A stretch of DNA of 7,552 bases from Acidobacteriota bacterium (GTDB lineage: Bacteria; Acidobacteriota; Terriglobia; Bryobacterales; Bryobacteraceae). The notes under the pieces were generated by a model. It saw nothing but the letters and a program-made list of their open reading frames with translations. It was not told the DNA's origin and ran no database searches. The translations under genes and the position numbers were made by a program. Location: contig CANNLB010000099.1 in NCBI GenBank assembly GCA_947505565.1, positions 1 through 7,552 of the forward strand, given 5' to 3'. This document shows, piece by piece, positions 6,447 through 7,552 of this stretch (its first letter is position 1; the number at the start of each line of letters is the position of its first letter).

Positions 6447-7552
6447 GTTTTCAATTGAAGGCGGGACCGCGCTGCGCGGCTCCGTAGCCGCCAGCGGAGC
6501 GAAGAATTCCGCGCTACCGGTGCTGGCCGCGTGCCTGCTGACGAGTGAGCCGGTGACATTGTCACGGATCCCGCGGGTAAAGGACATTCGGACGATGCAG
6601 AACCTGCTGGCGCACATGGGTGCGACGGTGGAAGAGTATAGCCCGGACGTGACGCTGGTCCACGCCGCTTCCCTGCCCCGCCCGGAGGCGCCCTATGACG
6701 TCGTCAAGACGATGCGGGCGTCGAGCTTGGTGCTGGGGCCGCTCGTAGCACGGACGGGTCGGGCACGCGTCTCGATGCCCGGAGGCTGCGCGATCGGGGC
6801 GCGGCCGATCAACCTGCATATGACGGCGCTGGAGCAGTTGGGCGCTCGCATTGAACAGTCGCATGGTTACGTGGAAGCGACCGCGCCGGACGGACTGCGG
6901 GGCGGGCCCATTCACTTCGACCGGATCACGGTGACCGGCACGGAGGACATTCTGATGGCGGCCGTACTCGCGCGGGGCGAGACGGTCATCACAAACGCGG
7001 CGCGGGAGCCCGAGGTGGTCGACCTGTGCGATCTGCTCGCCAAGATGGGCGCGAAGATCAGCGGGGCGGGGACGTCGACGATTACGGTGCAGGGAGTGTC
7101 GGCGCTGCATGCGGCCGAGCATCGGATCATCGCGGACCGGATTGAGGCAGGGACGTTGCTGCTGGCCGGGGCGATCACAGCGGGCGACTTGACGGTGACC
7201 GATTGCGTGCCCGAGCACCTGACGGCGTTGAACGCGAAGCTACGGCAGGCGGGCTTTGAGGTGACCGAACCCACGCCGACGAGCCTGCGGATTCGGCCGC
7301 AGGGGAAGTTGCGCAGCGTCGATATGACGACCGAGGAGCACCCGGGGTTTGCGACCGACTTGCAGGCGCAGTACATGGCCCTGATGACGCAGGCGGACGG
7401 GATCGCGATGGTGACCGAGACGATCTTCGAGAACCGGTTCATGCACGTATCGGAGCTGAACCGGATGAACGCGAACATCCGGATTGACGGGCGAAGGGCG
7501 ATCGTAGCGGGGCCGCGGCCGTTGACGGGGGCGCAGACGATTGCCAGCGACC
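6439..7552 (+). CDS. murA: UDP-N-acetylglucosamine 1-carboxyvinyltransferase (3' end outside window)
   Basis: MurA transfers enolpyruvate from phosphoenolpyruvate to UDP-GlcNAc, the first committed step of peptidoglycan synthesis in the cytoplasm and the target of fosfomycin. The frame is open for 371 codons to the window edge, roughly 90 percent of a usual protein of about 420 residues. Visible landmarks are the substrate-binding SGAKNSALP with Lys22 and Asn23, the loop MPGGCAIGARPINLH with catalytic Cys117 (E. coli Cys115), which predicts fosfomycin sensitivity at the enzyme level, and ATDLQAQ with the catalytic-type Asp307 (E. coli Asp305). NRFMHVSELNRM (about 334-345) is also typical. The Arg equivalent to E. 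coli Arg397 lies beyond the edge. The ATG at 6439 matches the family N-terminus and overlaps the murQ stop by 8 bases. There is no Shine-Dalgarno upstream, so translation probably depends on ribosomes finishing murQ. Confidence 0.97.
   Translation, partial: MDKFSIEGGTALRGSVAASGAKNSALPVLAACLLTSEPVTLSRIPRVKDIRTMQNLLAHMGATVEEYSPDVTLVHAASLPRPEAPYDVVKTMRASSLVLGPLVARTGRARVSMPGGCAIGARPINLHMTALEQLGARIEQSHGYVEATAPDGLRGGPIHFDRITVTGTEDILMAAVLARGETVITNAAREPEVVDLCDLLAKMGAKISGAGTSTITVQGVSALHAAEHRIIADRIEAGTLLLAGAITAGDLTVTDCVPEHLTALNAKLRQAGFEVTEPTPTSLRIRPQGKLRSVDMTTEEHPGFATDLQAQYMALMTQADGIAMVTETIFENRFMHVSELNRMNANIRIDGRRAIVAGPRPLTGAQTIASD

Overview
The window is GC-rich, gene-dense bacterial chromosomal DNA with no gap over 40 bases and no sign of phage, insertion sequence, tRNA, rRNA or CRISPR. 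Two divergent gene groups meet at a 40-base intergenic region (2280-2319). The gene mix suggests a didermic soil or sediment bacterium with a Tat export system, sulfite-oxidase-family chemistry and peptidoglycan recycling. An Acidobacteriota member (Solibacter/Bryobacter-like) is my best guess, but that is an inference from protein style and not a demonstrated placement.

Left arm, minus strand (2279 down to 1): an exported enolase-superfamily protein (mandelate racemase/muconate lactonizing enzyme type) is followed by a SoxC-type sulfite dehydrogenase molybdopterin subunit. The two overlap by 4 bases (ATGA). Both begin with twin-arginine signals, so both products should fold in the cytoplasm and act outside the inner membrane. 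soxC runs off the left edge, and any cytochrome partner (SoxD) would lie outside the window.

Right arm, plus strand (2320 to 7552): a tightly packed, operon-like series holds an ABC ATPase, an ABC-2 permease (4-base overlap), dinB (DNA polymerase IV, 4-base gap), murQ (MurNAc-6-phosphate etherase, 14-base gap) and murA (UDP-GlcNAc enolpyruvyl transferase, 8-base overlap with murQ, running off the right edge). MurA starts the chemistry that builds the lactyl ether of MurNAc, and MurQ breaks that ether during wall recycling. The exporter pair and the translesion polymerase have no obvious pathway link to these and may only share transcription.

Most of the window is conventional. The points worth a second look are the enolase-superfamily protein with an apparently missing third metal ligand and a shortened barrel segment, the C-terminally short MurQ, the overlapping murQ-murA pair, and possible leaderless divergent promoters. 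I found no convincing new multi-gene system.
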